DNA of 64,000 nt from Pterois miles (Eukaryota > Chordata > Actinopteri > Perciformes > Scorpaenidae): contig CAMQGK010000516.1 in the NCBI GenBank assembly GCA_947000775.1, positions 1,054,001 to 1,118,000 on the forward strand, written 5' to 3'. Below the pieces are notes generated by a model. That model did not search any database. It was not told where the DNA came from and saw only the letters and a list, made by a program, of their open reading frames with translations. A program made the translations under genes and the position numbers. Below, piece by piece: positions 24,640-35,867 of the stretch. Numbering within the stretch: position 1 is the stretch's first letter; each line of letters opens with the position of its first letter.

Positions 24640-25345
24640 TTGCAGAGGTTTGCTCTGCTCAAGTCCCCAAGAACAATGAGCAGGGAGTCTGGTTATTTTT
24701 CCAGGCTAGTAATCTGGTCATCCAGGTGTTGTAACAGCCAGGTGAATAAAATCTTTTGCAGTTTTTGAAAATAGTCTCTAAGTGAGGACTGCATGTTTTC
24801 TTCAATGCTGTGACAACTGTACACCAACCGTTGTTTATGTAAAAGCAGATAGTTCTGTTACGTGGTTTGCAGCAGTTAGAAGCCCAGCAGATGGAGGGAA
24901 GTGTCAGGGATGTGCTCACCGAGCCAGGTTTCAGTGAAGCACAGGATGGTGGATCATCAAAAGTCAGTGTTTGCTCTGTTGAGAAGCAGCAGCTTGTCCA
25001 CCTTGTTGGCCAGAGAGTTGACGTTCGCCAGATGTATTAACGGGAGTGCAGTTGGAAATCCTCACTGTCTCAGTTTAACTAGTGCATCGGCTCATTACCC
25101 TTGTTTGTGTCTCCTAGTAATCCCATGGAGAGCTGCTGCTCCCCCACCTAAAACCTCTGTACAACTTTCCGGTTGGATGAAAAATGGTGGACAAGTTTGA
25201 TAAGTTTCTTTTTCTTTTTCTTGCCGTGTTCAGAAGTTCCTTCCTGGTGAATGTAACCAGAGAAGGAGAGCAGAAAACAGAACAGAGAAAGAAAAACTGA
25301 ATAAAATACTGAGGGCACAACACCAAGGCTGCCAATCATGGCGTC
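24640..25345 (-). pseudogene. L2/Rex1-type LINE, 5' and endonuclease part
   Basis: Minus-strand frames include LFCFLLSFSGYIHQEGTSEH near 25300 (also present at 42300 in the plus-strand copy) and CFYINNGWCTVVTALKKTCS, the fish LINE endonuclease region. Frameshifts and stops show it is dead. A 5'-to-middle fragment only. Confidence 0.72.
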
Positions 25346-26440
25346 ATCTTGAAAAACTTGCATAAATTCCCTGCAAACTACTGACTGATTGTGAGAGTGT
25401 TTCAGGCAGCGTCTTATTGGTTGGCATGTTTCCTTCATATTAGAATTGTATTTTAAATTTTTTAAAATGTTTACAGTCTCAAAATAAATTGTCTTTTGAT
25501 TTGTTAACAGCTCACATCTCTGTCTCCATTTTGGGGCTAACCTTTGCTGATGGGGAACCCACTGAGAAATAAAGTGAGAATCTGATTCTGTTCACTATAT
25601 TCTTTGGGAAAGTCCCATGGTGACATTTTCAGTTATTTGGCCTGAACCAAAACCTGGTCGAGTCCACTTCTGGCTTGGTCACAGTTGCATGGTGAAGCAG
25701 TACAGATCTTAACTTTACATACACCTTTATGTCAATACAAAAAACAGCAGGCCTATAACTGACAAAAATGAAAGCAGTTCGGTGTGAGGGATTACTACCT
25801 CAATGATGTACCTGCAGATTGAATTTCATGAATGTGAATGAATATGAATAAACATATAAATAAAAATAGAGGATTTGTAGACGCTGAAAAAGAATGGCAT
25901 GGTCCTTTAAATTCAGCTGACAGCTCATATTTGATGACGCTGCTGTACCAGAGTGCAGCTTACTTCTGCTGCGATTTGATCCAGTAGACTGCACTGTACC
26001 TGAAGTGTGTGTATATGAGGTCTCTTCCTGCTGTAGATAGGAACGTGATGCATTATTAATTTTGTCTAAATGACTGGGCTGACTCTGTAGCCTTCTCTCC
26101 AGCTTCCTCTCCTCACATCCATCATGAGTCTGAGTAGGGTTGTTTTTTTTTCTTCCTGCTCACACAGTTTATTACATCCGCTTCTTTCCAAAATAAAAAA
26201 GCAAAGGTTGTCATGAAAACAGACTTTTACCAAATAAGAGGTGTGGCTTCTCTGTTAAGGTATAATATGCATCTCCACTCCTCTCAATTCACAGCCAGGG
26301 GAGTGTTTGTCTAGAGATGTGTATTGTGCTTTCTGTATTGTTTCCTGACTCTGTAATATTTGGATTTTAACCTATGGTAACAGCTGTACATAGCCATGCC
26401 CATCTCAGACAAATTACATTTATACAAACTAATTTCAACT
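25346..26440. other. Intergenic stretch without recognised feature
   Basis: AT-rich; no exon-like segment. Confidence 0.35.
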
Positions 26441-26448
26441 CACATCAG

Positions 26449-26621
26449 TTCAATTCAATTTATTTAGATCTAGCTTTAAATAGCAACAGAAGTTATGTCA
26501 AGATGCTTTCATATAGAGCACGTCTACTCTATAATTTAGAGACCCAACAAGACATCCACAGCGAACATGCATTAAGTGTGACAGTGACAAGAAAAAGCTT
26601 CCTTTTAATGAGTAGAAACCT

Positions 26622-26668
<47 letters not shown>

Positions 26669-26671
26669 GAG
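26449..26671 (+). repeat. Interspersed repeat ending in (GA)n
   Basis: Starts ttcaattcaatttatttaga and contains gacagtgacaagaaaaagct and agtagaaaccttgg, typical of a common teleost repeat, followed by GA at 26625-26671. Confidence 0.6.
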
Positions 26672-27314
26672 ATGCATAGCAACCATAATAATAGCACAAC
26701 ACCTATAAGTAACTACACCACGTATGTTTTGAAGCTGCTCAGATTATGACATTTATTAATTGAATGATGAAATGTTGTTAACTAATGTATCTTGATTCTT
26801 ATTTTTTTGTGTGATTTTCTTTTCATACAGTACACATTGTATGAGCATTGTTGTAGAGCCAACCTCTTGGGTGAAAGACCAGTATTTTTTCACCCTCCTC
26901 CCTAGGTGGCATTCACTGCTGTTCACACATAATTTGTATCATCCACCCTTCGCCAGCTAAATCTGTGATGTTCAACACTACATGTTTTCAAGTCTTTGAC
27001 CACAGTGAAAAAATGCTTAATTAGAGGAAAAAACAGCTAAATAAAGACAGACAGACTCACCTTCTATTCAGTCCTGTCCTAGTCTCCGTCTTCACCCGCT
27101 GTGTTTTATTTTTGGCTGCACAGTCACTGTTTAGCTGCTGTCAATTAATTATAATTCTGTTTCCATCATCAGACACCTGAAACATGCAACAACAGTTGAT
27201 GTTAAACAGTGTTTCCTTAGCGAAGCTTGCCAATTAATTTGTGATTTATCAAATGTTTATCTCTTCAAAATGTCTTGTTTACCTATTCAAGATAATATGA
27301 GGTGATGTGGACAT

Positions 27315-27550
27315 GGCTGCACAGTGGTGCAGTGGTTAGTGCTGTCGCCTCACAGCAATCCCGGGGTCTCCAGCTTCCTCCCACAGTCCACAGACATGCA
27401 GGTTAATTGACGACTCTAAATTGCCTGTAGGTGTGAATGTTGTCTGTCTCTATGTGCCCTGCGATGGACCGGCGACCTGTCCAGGGTGGGACTGGCTTCA
27501 GCCACCCCGTGACCCCTAACAGGATGAGCGGTTGATGGGTGGCTGAGAGG
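27315..27550 (+). mobile_element. SINE-2 copy with internal deletion
   Basis: The A-box region gtggtgcagtggttag is present. The B-box part and the following 60 bases are missing, and the body resumes at cttcctcccacagtcc, running to ccccgtgacccctaacagga and gcggttgatgggtgg. Confidence 0.8.
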
Positions 27551-28015
27551 ATGATTCAGTAAAAATTTCCAGCAACATTCATTTACACATAGATTTGTTC
27601 TTATAACAATTTATAGATAAGGCCTGTTGTGCATTGGGTTGCAATAATTTGTCCTTTTTAAAAAGTGGGTCCCCAGAAAAAATAAACAATAATACTAATA
27701 ATTAGTAAACACTGCTGGAAACAACTTAATACAGGGACAGTGTGGAAAACACATATCACACAGAAAATATCAACATCAAGGGAGATTTATTTTTTATGTT
27801 GTTGGGGATGCAGATAGGAACTAGTCTAGTTTTTAGAAAATATTAAAGACAATTATCAATATTAATAAAATTAACATTGATAAAGTATCAATATATATTA
27901 ATAATAACATGGCACCAAATTATATTGGTACATAAGCTCAAAATGCATTAAAAATCAAAAGTAAGTAATTATCAAAATAATTATTTTTTATATAGACTAA
28001 TATGATTTAATATGA

Positions 28016-28256
28016 GCTGCACGGTGGTGCAGTGGTTAGCATTGTTGCCTCACAGCAAGAGGGTCGCAGGTTTGAATCCGGCTTGGGACTCTTCTGTGTG
28101 GAGTTTGCATGTTCTCCCCGTGTAAGTGTGGGTTTTCTCCGGGTACTCCGGCTTCCTCCCACAGTCCAGAGACATGCTGTTTAGGTGAATTGATGACTCT
28201 AAATTGCCCGTAGGTGTGAATGGTTGTCTGACTCTATGTGCCCTGCGATGGACTGA
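28016..28256 (+). mobile_element. SINE-2 copy, 3' truncated
   Basis: Head with gtggtgcagtggttagc (A box) and aggtttgaatccgg (B box), body to ccctgcgatggact, then stops. Flanked by 12-bp inverted repeats 28001-28012 and 28266-28277. Confidence 0.82.
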
Positions 28257-28277
28257 CTTAATGTGTATTAAATCATA

Positions 28278-29564
28278 CTCGGGGCATTACTCTTTGAAAC
28301 AAAGAGAAAATGAATCTCATTAAATATAATAAACTATCAATTTGGAACTGATTAATGATTAAATTAATAACCATGAATTACCATATGAATAGATGTCATA
28401 GCAGTGGTTGGCATCATTCACTTTTATGCATCATTAGACACAACAGACCAGCATGTATATGTGTTATATGTATTGTGTGAACATTTATTTACAAGATAAT
28501 AAAGGTTTAAAACACAATACCAATCTAACTAAATAACAAAACTAAACAAACCAAACAGTGTGTGAGCATGTGTGTTTGTTTGTGAGAGAGAGAAACAAGA
28601 TGGCTACTTGTCTTAAGATGACTGAGTCTGCATGGCATTCAGACATTACGGCGGGCACTGTAAAACTACAAAAATGGCACATTAATGTTAAAGTTGAACA
28701 GTCTTGCAGCCATATGCTGTGCTAATGCTGTGCTAAGGTAGGTCCAGACATTACCAGTCCCTGGAAGACAAGGTGGTAAATCCATCTGCTGAAGTTGGAG
28801 GACCCATTCTGGAGAACGTTGTGGTTCTGGGGTCAAAGTCTTCGCTGTGTCCAGATCCAGCTATTTGGAGGGCAACTAGTCCAGTCCTTTGTTTCTGCAG
28901 CTTGGTGCTAACTTCTTTATTCCTGTTGCTTAATGCTGGCTGCTCTAAAAGGCAGGAAGTGTCGTCTTGTGTCCATTAACAGGCCACAGATCAGAGCAGC
29001 TGCTTCTTCGAGCAGCTTCTGATCTGTGAGGAAAGAAAGATCTCCTCCCATCTGTAGAGGTGAGGAGCAGAAGCCAAGAGCTGACCTTTTGCAGCAGCAG
29101 GGTTGAAACAGGAAATAAGGAACAAAGGAGGTTTGCTTTTGTTGAATCCATTTTCACATGTAAGCTTCGGCTGCTTTTTTCCATCAAGGGGATCCAGTCA
29201 ATTAAGGATGCAGTGCAGACATCTGTTTGATAATGTTCTGGGCAGAGATGACAGGGACAGTAGGACTACATTTACTAATATAATATCATATAAACAGACT
29301 GAAGGATGCTGTGCTCACCCTGACCTGGATAAGTGTTTAGAAAGTGGACTGATGGCCACGATGAAACATGCACATTAATAGTGTGCTGGCATGATAAAGT
29401 GTTACGTGTACTGTTTTTACAAACTTCACAGATACTGATGGGGAGAGAGCAGACTGAATTAAGAGGGCTAGCTTCTAGCTTCTAGATGTTGACCTCAGAT
29501 AGTCAGTTTCATCTAAGATTCATGTTGGGACAAGCTGCACCTGCAAATTTTATAACCAAGCACA

Positions 29565-29566
<2 letters not shown>
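28278..29566. other. Intergenic stretch without recognised feature
   Basis: AT-rich; short open frames (28773-28979, 29103-29378) show no conserved motif. Confidence 0.35.

Positions 29567-29567
<1 letters not shown>

Positions 29568-29628
<61 letters not shown>
29568..29628. repeat. Compound (TG)n(AG)n microsatellite
   Basis: TG to about 29614, AG to 29628. Confidence 0.96.
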
Positions 29629-30025
29629 CAAATAAATAAGTCCTTGGTCAGCTTATTGTCCATGCTCATTTACTGTAATTTACCAATACATTTATGTGAT
29701 TAACAATACTGTTTTAAGAATTCATAATTAATACATATTATTATTGTTAATAGACAGTGGATAATTATTTTGAAAAGATCATTATATTATCAGAGAGATC
29801 AGGAGAAAATTTAAAGTTTTATATTAATGGAATATGTCTATGTCAGATAAAATTACAATTGCACAAATCCATTTTTTAAATCAACAAAACAACCAATGGA
29901 ATATGAAAGTGTTTGCTTGTTGCGATGAACCCACAGAGAAAACCGTTACCTAAAGTGATAACTGTCTATTTCTCCTTCCCAAATAAACGGGAGCCCGCCG
30001 CCAACGCTATATCCAGTTCTCTTTA

Positions 30026-30080
30026 TAAGATATTCCGTTATTAGTCCCACAGTGGAGAAATTCATAATACACATATCACA
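30026..30080 (-). repeat. SINE-1 3' end fragment
   Basis: Contains attagtcccacagtggagaa, the inverted SINE-1 tail. The rest is missing. Confidence 0.65.
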
Positions 30081-31734
30081 TACATCCATGGGTTGTGCAG
30101 GCGGAGCAGAAATTCGTCCTTGCGATGGTAATTTTCTGCTCACAGATACTGTTCTATGCGCCTTTATCATGTCATGCCTGGTTTTTATGTGCATTGGTTA
30201 TGAGACGAGACACCATATGAATAATCGATGAAGCTCTCGACCAAACAAAATCCAGTTGCTTTAAATGAAGGACTCCACTTGTGTCATGGAAAAAGTAGCA
30301 AAAAAATTGTTTTTACTTCATAATGAAATAGTTTTCTTATAATGTAATAACGTTCGATTATGCACAAAACTGTTTAAGTACGTTATGTAATGAGAGAAGA
30401 AAAAGAGAGAAGAAAAAGCTTAAATTCAACTTGCTGAAGCCTGCAGACACACTGCTGACTGTGCTATCACATTAATTATGGTGTTTATTAGGAGAACGAC
30501 AGTCAGTCCAGGCGGATAAAGCTGGGCAGTCGATGTGGGGCAGACTAACTCGGGCTATCCAGATTTTCATTTCCTGCTGGCCATGCAGCTATCAGTAATA
30601 AGACAACCTATGGCTGAGCTGCTGCTCGTTGCTATGCAGCTGTCAGTAGATCTATTCACCACTGCAGAGTCATATCAGACTTTTTCATTCTTTCCTCTTT
30701 TTTTCATTTCTCTCAGTCTGTGTTTCTTGACCTTGACATACAAGAAAAGATTATTCAGATTATATGCACTCCCACAGATAAAGAGCACATTACAAAATGA
30801 CAAACCCACAGCATTTTTATTCTCATCTTACAGCTTGTCTGGACCACTGGCAGCTGTGTTACCTTTTGTTTTTTATTTCGGTGTTCATCACTTAGCCGGC
30901 TGCATGTCTACTGCTTCTCCTCTAGAAATTTGAGGTCTCGCCTATTTTTACAGCGAGCCACGTGGTTCACAGCAACAGTGAAAATGACTGCATGCTGGCA
31001 TCATACCAGCAACATTACCACAATTTCAATGTCTGTACTGTACCTGTAGAATATGTTACTTACGTGGAAAAAGTAAAGATTTAGATTTAAATCAACACTT
31101 CCTGCTTTCATTCCAAAATAAAAGCCCTGAAACAATGTTTTTTATCCCGTGGACAGAATTCCTTCATTTGTTAACAGGAGGATTTTATTCTGAATTATTT
31201 GCAGGACAGTGTTGTAGAACATGCATTGACTTGCATGGCTACAAGAATGAATAACATATAGGGTTTTAAAGGTAGATTATTACTGTTGTTTACAAATTAC
31301 AACAGGTTTCTTCACCTTTCTCTCTCTCAAATAAATATAAATGACATTTATAATGATAATTCATGAAATGGCTATTATAAAAGGCAGTTTCTACGTACAA
31401 AGGAAGGGCTGACGGCAGCCGAAAGGCAGCTGGTGTGAACACATGAAGCGTGAGTTATGCAGCTGTTCAGTGAGGCTGCCGGCACTCACTCCTGATGATC
31501 CCTGTTTGAACACAGTGTTAGACCTGTTTTTTGGAGACTTGGTTTTGTGGTTTTGCTGTTGTATCTGTGAGCACCTAAGCCTCACAACTGAAAAGAGATA
31601 GAGGACGTTCCACCTTAATCAAACGGGGGAGAATCCCGAAGAGGCACTGTGTATTAACTCGACCGAGATAACATAAAACAATCGTTATTGACCTCATATA
31701 GTAAGATGTTTATGGAGATGAAGAGTAGATGACA
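30081..31734. other. Intergenic stretch without recognised feature
   Basis: No recognised exon or element. The open frame at 30535-30933 lacks any known motif. Confidence 0.35.
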
Positions 31735-31976
31735 GGCCCTTTTCACAGCGGCCATGTTGACATGTCATTGGAGGGTAAACACAGGTGTAATTATAACACT
31801 AATTATGGCCCTGTTCCATTTAGGCGGACCAGGACCCTGCTAGCCTGTTGTGCATGCTGGCTTACTGGAAATGCTGTGACACACTAAATGAAATGAAGCT
31901 ATAATTTATTTCACCAGTCACACCTGTGTTTACCCCACGTATAATATGTCAAACTGCTGCTGATGTGAAAAGGGCC
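31735..31976. mobile_element. MITE with imperfect terminal inverted repeats
   Basis: The left end ggcccttttcacagc and the right end gctgatgtgaaaagggcc are inverted. An inner pair, aaacacaggtgt near 31778 and acacctgtgttta near 31921, extends the symmetry. About 240 bp, non-coding, hAT-like ends. Confidence 0.62.
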
Positions 31977-34900
31977 GATTGTCAGGTAAGCGTCAAGGAT
32001 GCAGGTTTTAGTTTTATAAACTGTTTGTGGGGGATCATGGACTACTTGGAATTTCTAATAGAAGACCAAAATGATCTACAGATAAGATGAGTACTTGTTG
32101 AAAGCAGTAATCATTACATGACTTTGGTGGAAAAACCTTTCAAGACTGTTTTTTATGTACAAAGAAAACACATTGGAGATATCGTTGCCTGAGCCTAAAC
32201 TTTCCTCTTTGTCTTGAACAACAAAAGGCGAATAAAGTGAGTAAAATAGTGTGTAAATGGGACTAAACCAAGGCTGTTTTCTGTGATACAAAAAAGTAGT
32301 CATACTCATGAATATCCAATTGACAATATTTATTCTTTAGATATAAAAAAGAAGAAATCACAATTCAATAACTGTACTCTCTCTTCCAACTTCATATCCA
32401 TTTCAGCCTGCTGTCTGTATATTTTTTTTATTAATGGTATGGTCTGAGGGGGTCATATCCATTTTTGGTTGATAGCATTCCTTATTTGGATATGCTGTAG
32501 ATATTGTTCTTTGCCTGTGCTGAATTTGTTGTGTTCAAAGGATGATTGCGAGTTATTTGTAAAGAGAGGATGGAGGTGTGTGACGCCCTTGTCCCTCCAT
32601 TTTTGCATTGTAGTGGTTGTTAGTTACGAAATTTGGGTTTTGCCAAAGTGGGGTTAATGTGCACAGACAGTGATATTTAACATATTATTTGCTTTCCGCC
32701 AGGCTTGGAGAATATTGGAAATGAAATGGTGAGGTAGTTAAAGCAGCTATGTTTCGTGATGGAGAGGAAGGGCTTGTCTTAGATTGATCATTCTTCACAT
32801 GTTGTTTGTTCAGTGTTAACCATGGTGGGTGGGGTCTGAGTAACGCCACGTGGTCAAACATGTCAGTTGTATTGGTGAAAGTTTGGGGCTTTTGAAGGGT
32901 TGACAGTTTTCTCCTGGTTATTTCATGTTCTTCCTTCAAATATTTTATTTAATGCTCATGAAATTCTCCAGACAACTTTTCATGCATGGTCATCTTTTTT
33001 GTTTTCTGCTGGTAGCAACATCTTCTCTCAGAAATGTTGTGGCAGATGTGGAGGATATCTCTCATAAATTCACAGGATTGTGCAGCACCTGCCAAATAAG
33101 ACAAAAAAACCTGCATAATAATAATTCTCAAAGCACCACAAAGGGTGAACTGCACCCTTAACTACTCTGCCAAGCAAAGAGCATCTTGGTTCAGGAAAGC
33201 TACTTAAATGTTCGAGTGTAAATAGTACTCATCAAATCATTATAGTACACATTTTGAGTTGTATTTTATGTTTAAAAGCACATGTTTTGCTGTGAAAGTA
33301 ACTAGTGGTAGCAGAGCACCAGTGCAACAGAGAGGATTAACAAAGCAACAGTTGAATAAAGCAGTGGGAACAAAGTGAAGCAATAAATCCAGCGGCCATC
33401 ACTCCAACCACTAATGGTGTACTGCTGTTAGCCTAATGGAGTAACGGTCTGCCTTCATCAAGAGCCTCAGAGTCAGAAGAAACCACAAAACCAGACAAGA
33501 CAGACTGTAGGGCACTTCTTTATGTATCACAGTAATCTGTTTTGTAGCTATAATGGCTGATAAGCAGTGGAAAATCCTTACCTGTCAAATGATACATGAT
33601 TGAATCAAGTGGGTACGGGTAGCTTATGGTAGTGAAACTATAGCCAACTATTCAGAGAGCAACACTATTCAGATCTATTTCTGCACTTCACAGCCTTTAG
33701 GATGGTCTACTTTGTGTACTTTGTAATTTATGATTTTTGTGATTTATCAGATTAAATGAGCCATTTTTTTTTTTGTTTCATTAACTATCTTTAATGAATA
33801 TAACTCGTCGGTTTCATTTTCATTGTGATCTTTGTGTGCGAGTGGGAGAGCAAACCGTTTTTTGACCTCTGTGAAAAGGCTGTTTTTGAGTTGGGTTAGG
33901 GTGACATTTTGTCTCAGGTTAAGCTAAGTGGAAACACAAACTGATGGAGAATGGACTTGACCAGTGTCTGTACTCAGAGATTGAGTGATGAGTCTTCTGT
34001 AAATTACCATCAACTCATCGCAGCATCTCAGCTTTAGGAGTTGCAGTCTTTTGTTTCATATCATATCAGTGAACTGAGCAGATTTTAGTTCTGAATTGGG
34101 ACCTTTAGCATTTGGAGCAAAAAAAAGTGTATATTTCAATGTGTAAAGGTTTTGAAAATGTAAAAACATTTCATTTTACATTTGCACATTTAATTGTCAT
34201 TATCAAGAACAATGTGGATAATTGTTTTTTATGTTTCAGAGAACTACAAAGTTAGACTGGCAAAAATAAATCTAAAATACTAAAAATACCTGATGTCTGT
34301 ATTTTTATTATTACCACCTCATCTTTGTTAATGTCCATATGTCAGAAGTTTCAACAGAGAAGTGAAAAAACCTGTAACTAGAGAAGTCCACTCAGATCTC
34401 CGCCAGGTGACTCTGCAACAACCACTGCTGTAATGTTTGATTGAAGGAATAAAAACCATAACTGGCGAACTCCATCTAGATTGTATCAGATATGTTTTTC
34501 ACTTGCACGCGCTCATTTTGATCAATGCAGCTGTCTGTATCAGCTCTGCAGGCTGAGGCCTCAGCTGCGTCTTGCAGGAGTAACAACAACCTGAAGCTTT
34601 CTCTCATCCAGCCATCAGTCATCTGAGTTGCTGTAGTTGTAGAGTGCCCACACTGTTATAACACATCTAAATTATACACCTATCACTTGTTTTAAATATA
34701 TACCTACAGTTAGTGTGAGGAACTTTTAACTGGTTATAAAACCATCTAAATTTAAACTGAAGACAGACAGGTGACCCAGCTGGTCGGTAGCCAAGCTGGT
34801 CGGCAACCCCTACTGCGACCCATCACTGACACCACACCTCTGGAGGCCCGGACTGTACTGCTGGACCTACTGGAGGGAAGAGAGGCATGAGAGAACCAGA

Positions 34901-35230
34901 ACCAGGACAGAGTGGGGCAAAAAACTAGTAACTTTAACTTGCCCATTCAGCAAATTTCCCTTAAATATCCCCATAACCGTCTTTGTGATTGTGGAAAACA
35001 AATACCTTTTTTCTTGTGGATGAGCATATGAAATATACAGCAGCAGTCTACCATCAAGGTCAAGCTGAACTGAGAAGAAACGTGTGGGGTTAAGCACATT
35101 AATTAAAGAATAGGACATAAAGGTGGCAAACAGCATTCATTTATTAAAGTCTGCAATGTTTGAAGTGTCTACATGTATGCAGCTATTTGCAGTGAAAACA
35201 AATTTATCTTAATAAATCTGATTTTTTCTG
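31977..35230. other. Sequence upstream of sv2b without recognised feature
   Basis: AT-rich, no CpG island, no exon recognised. A 5' non-coding exon of sv2b could lie here but cannot be called from sequence alone. Confidence 0.35.
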
Positions 35231-35631
35231 TTTTCAGGAGTGAAAACTGAAGACATGATCTGACAGGACTCTGGAGTCCCCAGCACCACCACAGCAATTA
35301 AAATCAGGACCTGAGATCTTGAGCTAATTTATGTTCAGAACTCCACTCTTATCTGGCAAATCTTGACTAAAGTTGCACAGCCAAGTGTGCATTGGTGATG
35401 TTAGATATTAACACCATTATTCACTATAACTTTAAAAGCCAGTGGAAGGAACACAGTCACTGTAATTAATGACTGTGACGTAGCATAATTTGCATTTTAA
35501 TCTAATTACCTCATTGTGTTTAACTAAAAGATCAAACTGTAGGTTTATCTCAATCACTTATTCTTATTTCTCTACACTAACATAACTAACAAACCAGACA
35601 AAAGCCTTCTGCTTAGGCCTAGTAAGCCAAG
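35231..35631 (+). promoter_or_regulatory. sv2b 5' UTR region with two candidate 3' splice sites
   Basis: Two acceptor-like sites precede the ATG: tttctgttttcag| ending at 35237, with the better pyrimidine tract, and cttctgcttag| ending at 35616, preceded by ctaac branch-point-like motifs. One or both may join upstream non-coding exons. No promoter could be identified, so the transcription start is unknown. Confidence 0.4.
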
Positions 35632-35867
35632 ATGGCTGACCCCTACCAAAACAACATATACCACCAAGGAGTGGGTGACAGCTATGGGACTTACGGAGAA
35701 GAGGGTGGCCATGATGGATATGGTTACCGGGCAGACTACCCTCCCCAGGAAGAGGATGCAGCGAGCGATGTAACCGAAGGACACGATGAAGAGGATCAGA
35801 TGTACGAAGGAGAATACCAAGGGATACCACATCCTGACGAGGTGAAGGCTGCACAGAGGGCCGCACG
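35632..35867 (+). CDS. sv2b: sv2b coding exon 1: cytosolic N-terminus (residues 1-79)
   Basis: The start ATG at 35632 has a strong context (A at -3, G at +4). The exon encodes a Tyr/Gly/Asp-rich cytosolic tail with the SV2 signature TEGHDEEDQMYEGEYQGIP at 48-66. By alignment, Thr48 matches the Thr of SV2A whose phosphorylation regulates synaptotagmin binding; this is inferred from the family. The exon ends inside Arg79 (phase 2) at the donor CG|gtgaga; reading on would stop at once. A likely acceptor (cttctgcttag, ending at 35616) lies 15 bp before the ATG, with a branch-point-like ctaac upstream, so at least one 5' non-coding exon is expected. Confidence 0.93.

Noticed and set aside
28021..28082. 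Possible tRNA gene with A- and B-box-like sequences
   Set aside because: It is the tRNA-derived head of a SINE: no proper cloverleaf, and the SINE body follows.
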